NCBI GenBank assembly: GCA_018873225.1
Contig: JAEILZ010000001.1
Location: 5,456,001-5,520,000 of the forward strand
DNA from: [Phialemoniopsis] sp. UDSM-2020
Taxonomy: Eukaryota; Ascomycota; Sordariomycetes; Thyridiales; Thyridiaceae
DNA: 64,000 nucleotides
Direction: 5' to 3'
Numbering within the stretch: the stretch's first letter is position 1; each line of letters begins with the position of its first letter. Below, in pieces: positions 63,476 through 64,000 of this stretch. The notes below the pieces were generated by a model. It searched no databases. It was given only the letters and a program-made list of their open reading frames with translations, and had not been told where the DNA came from. The translations under genes and the position numbers were made by a program.

Positions 63476-64000
63476 ATGATGGGTTCGTCATGCTGTTCCA
63501 ACCCCAAAGGAGCCACCCGTACTCACGAGCACGAGCACGAGCACGCTGAGGACGACAGTGGGAGTCACAATCATGCTTCTGATGCTTGTAGCACACTATC
63601 GCGGCCATCAACTTGCTGTGGCTCTGAGGAATATTGCGATGGTAGGTGGCGGATCTCCTCCCGCGACGCCTGCTGGCAAGCTCTGTCTAACATGCCCAAA
63701 GAAAAGTGTATCATTGCCGTTGCCAGTGCTCAGTGCAGACAAGCCTGCGATGATGATCCTAAACCTGATGGTATGTGATCTTCAAGTGCAGCGATGCCCC
63801 ATCGGTTTGACTGACTGTAATCGTGTCTCGGCAGACCACCCCCACGACCATGACAGCAACGGGCAGCATGCTGCATCAGCCTGCGAGAGCCATCTTCAGG
63901 CTGCATTTGCCACGTACAGCGGCTATCTCGACCAACTTCGTTGCATATGCCGTAGCGCTCTGGGACAGGGAGGCGCAGCGCCCCTGGGCATCTGCTGCTC
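63476..64000 (+). CDS. His/Cys-rich N-terminus, probable Cu/heavy-metal P-type ATPase (5' part)
   Basis: The first part of a gene cut by the right edge. Exons are 63476-63770 and 63835 onward; the junction reads DPKPD-DHPHDHD. The start is an ATGATG pair at 63476. The leader carries Cys pairs (SSCCSN, STCCGS), His runs ([14 protein letters not shown]) and many single Cys, followed by [30 protein letters not shown]. This pattern is known at the N-terminus of fungal copper/cadmium P1B-type ATPases such as Aspergillus CrpA-like pumps, where it binds metal. The ATPase core lies outside the window, so the assignment rests on the leader only. Confidence 0.65.

Overview
The window reads as nuclear DNA of a filamentous ascomycete (Pezizomycotina, most likely a Sordariomycete). 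Genes are moderately spaced and cut by short introns of about 40-125 bases with GT...AG ends, and the protein set is typical of these fungi: Zn2Cys6 transcription factors, MFS permeases, WSC/GPI wall proteins and a NACHT-type STAND receptor. I assembled 28 protein genes by joining exons by hand so that reading phase is kept across every splice junction. The genus cannot be settled from the sequence alone. No tRNA, rRNA, CRISPR array or intact transposon was found.

Layout. 1-3 kb: the end of an alcohol-oxidase-like GMC oxidoreductase and a secreted type-B carboxylesterase. 3.7-10.3 kb: an M20 amidohydrolase, a Zn2Cys6 regulator and a DAL5/allantoate-type permease, a plausible amide-scavenging module. 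10.5-12.1 kb: an unknown acidic coiled-coil protein. 12.7-18.4 kb: a MAL-type locus (intracellular maltase, divergent sugar permease, Zn2Cys6 regulator) with two copies of TCGGCCCGAGA in the shared promoter. 19.2-27.8 kb: an SDR, a hybrid C2H2+Zn2Cys6 regulator, a cyclase-family hydrolase, a sugar-type permease and a SnoaL-like protein. Three promoters here share the element CGGAGYGTGCCA, which suggests one regulon. 28.3 kb: a GNAT acetyltransferase.

29.4-34.1 kb: one 1499-residue Goodbye-NACHT-helical-repeat STAND protein (fungal NLR) ending in an acidic tract and a Cys-containing module. 34.7-39.3 kb: a 14-TMS drug/toxin-efflux-type MFS pump divergent from a Zn2Cys6 regulator. 39.6-48.5 kb: two GPI-type WSC proteins, one with four 31-residue Cys repeats and one a GH16 glucanase-WSC fusion, separated by 4.6 kb without genes.

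50.5-60.1 kb: two sugar-type permeases, a transcription factor that by my exon model carries two complete Zn2Cys6 clusters in tandem, and a divergent sulfatase with a non-canonical CSGSR active-site signature. 60.7-64 kb: a probably N-myristoylated unknown protein, a salicylate-hydroxylase-like FAD monooxygenase, and the first exons of a His/Cys-rich protein that looks like the N-terminus of a copper/heavy-metal P-type ATPase.

The strongest candidates for something undescribed are the CGGAGYGTGCCA regulon at 19-27 kb, the tandem-zinc-cluster regulator beside the sulfatase, and the modular STAND and GH16-WSC proteins.
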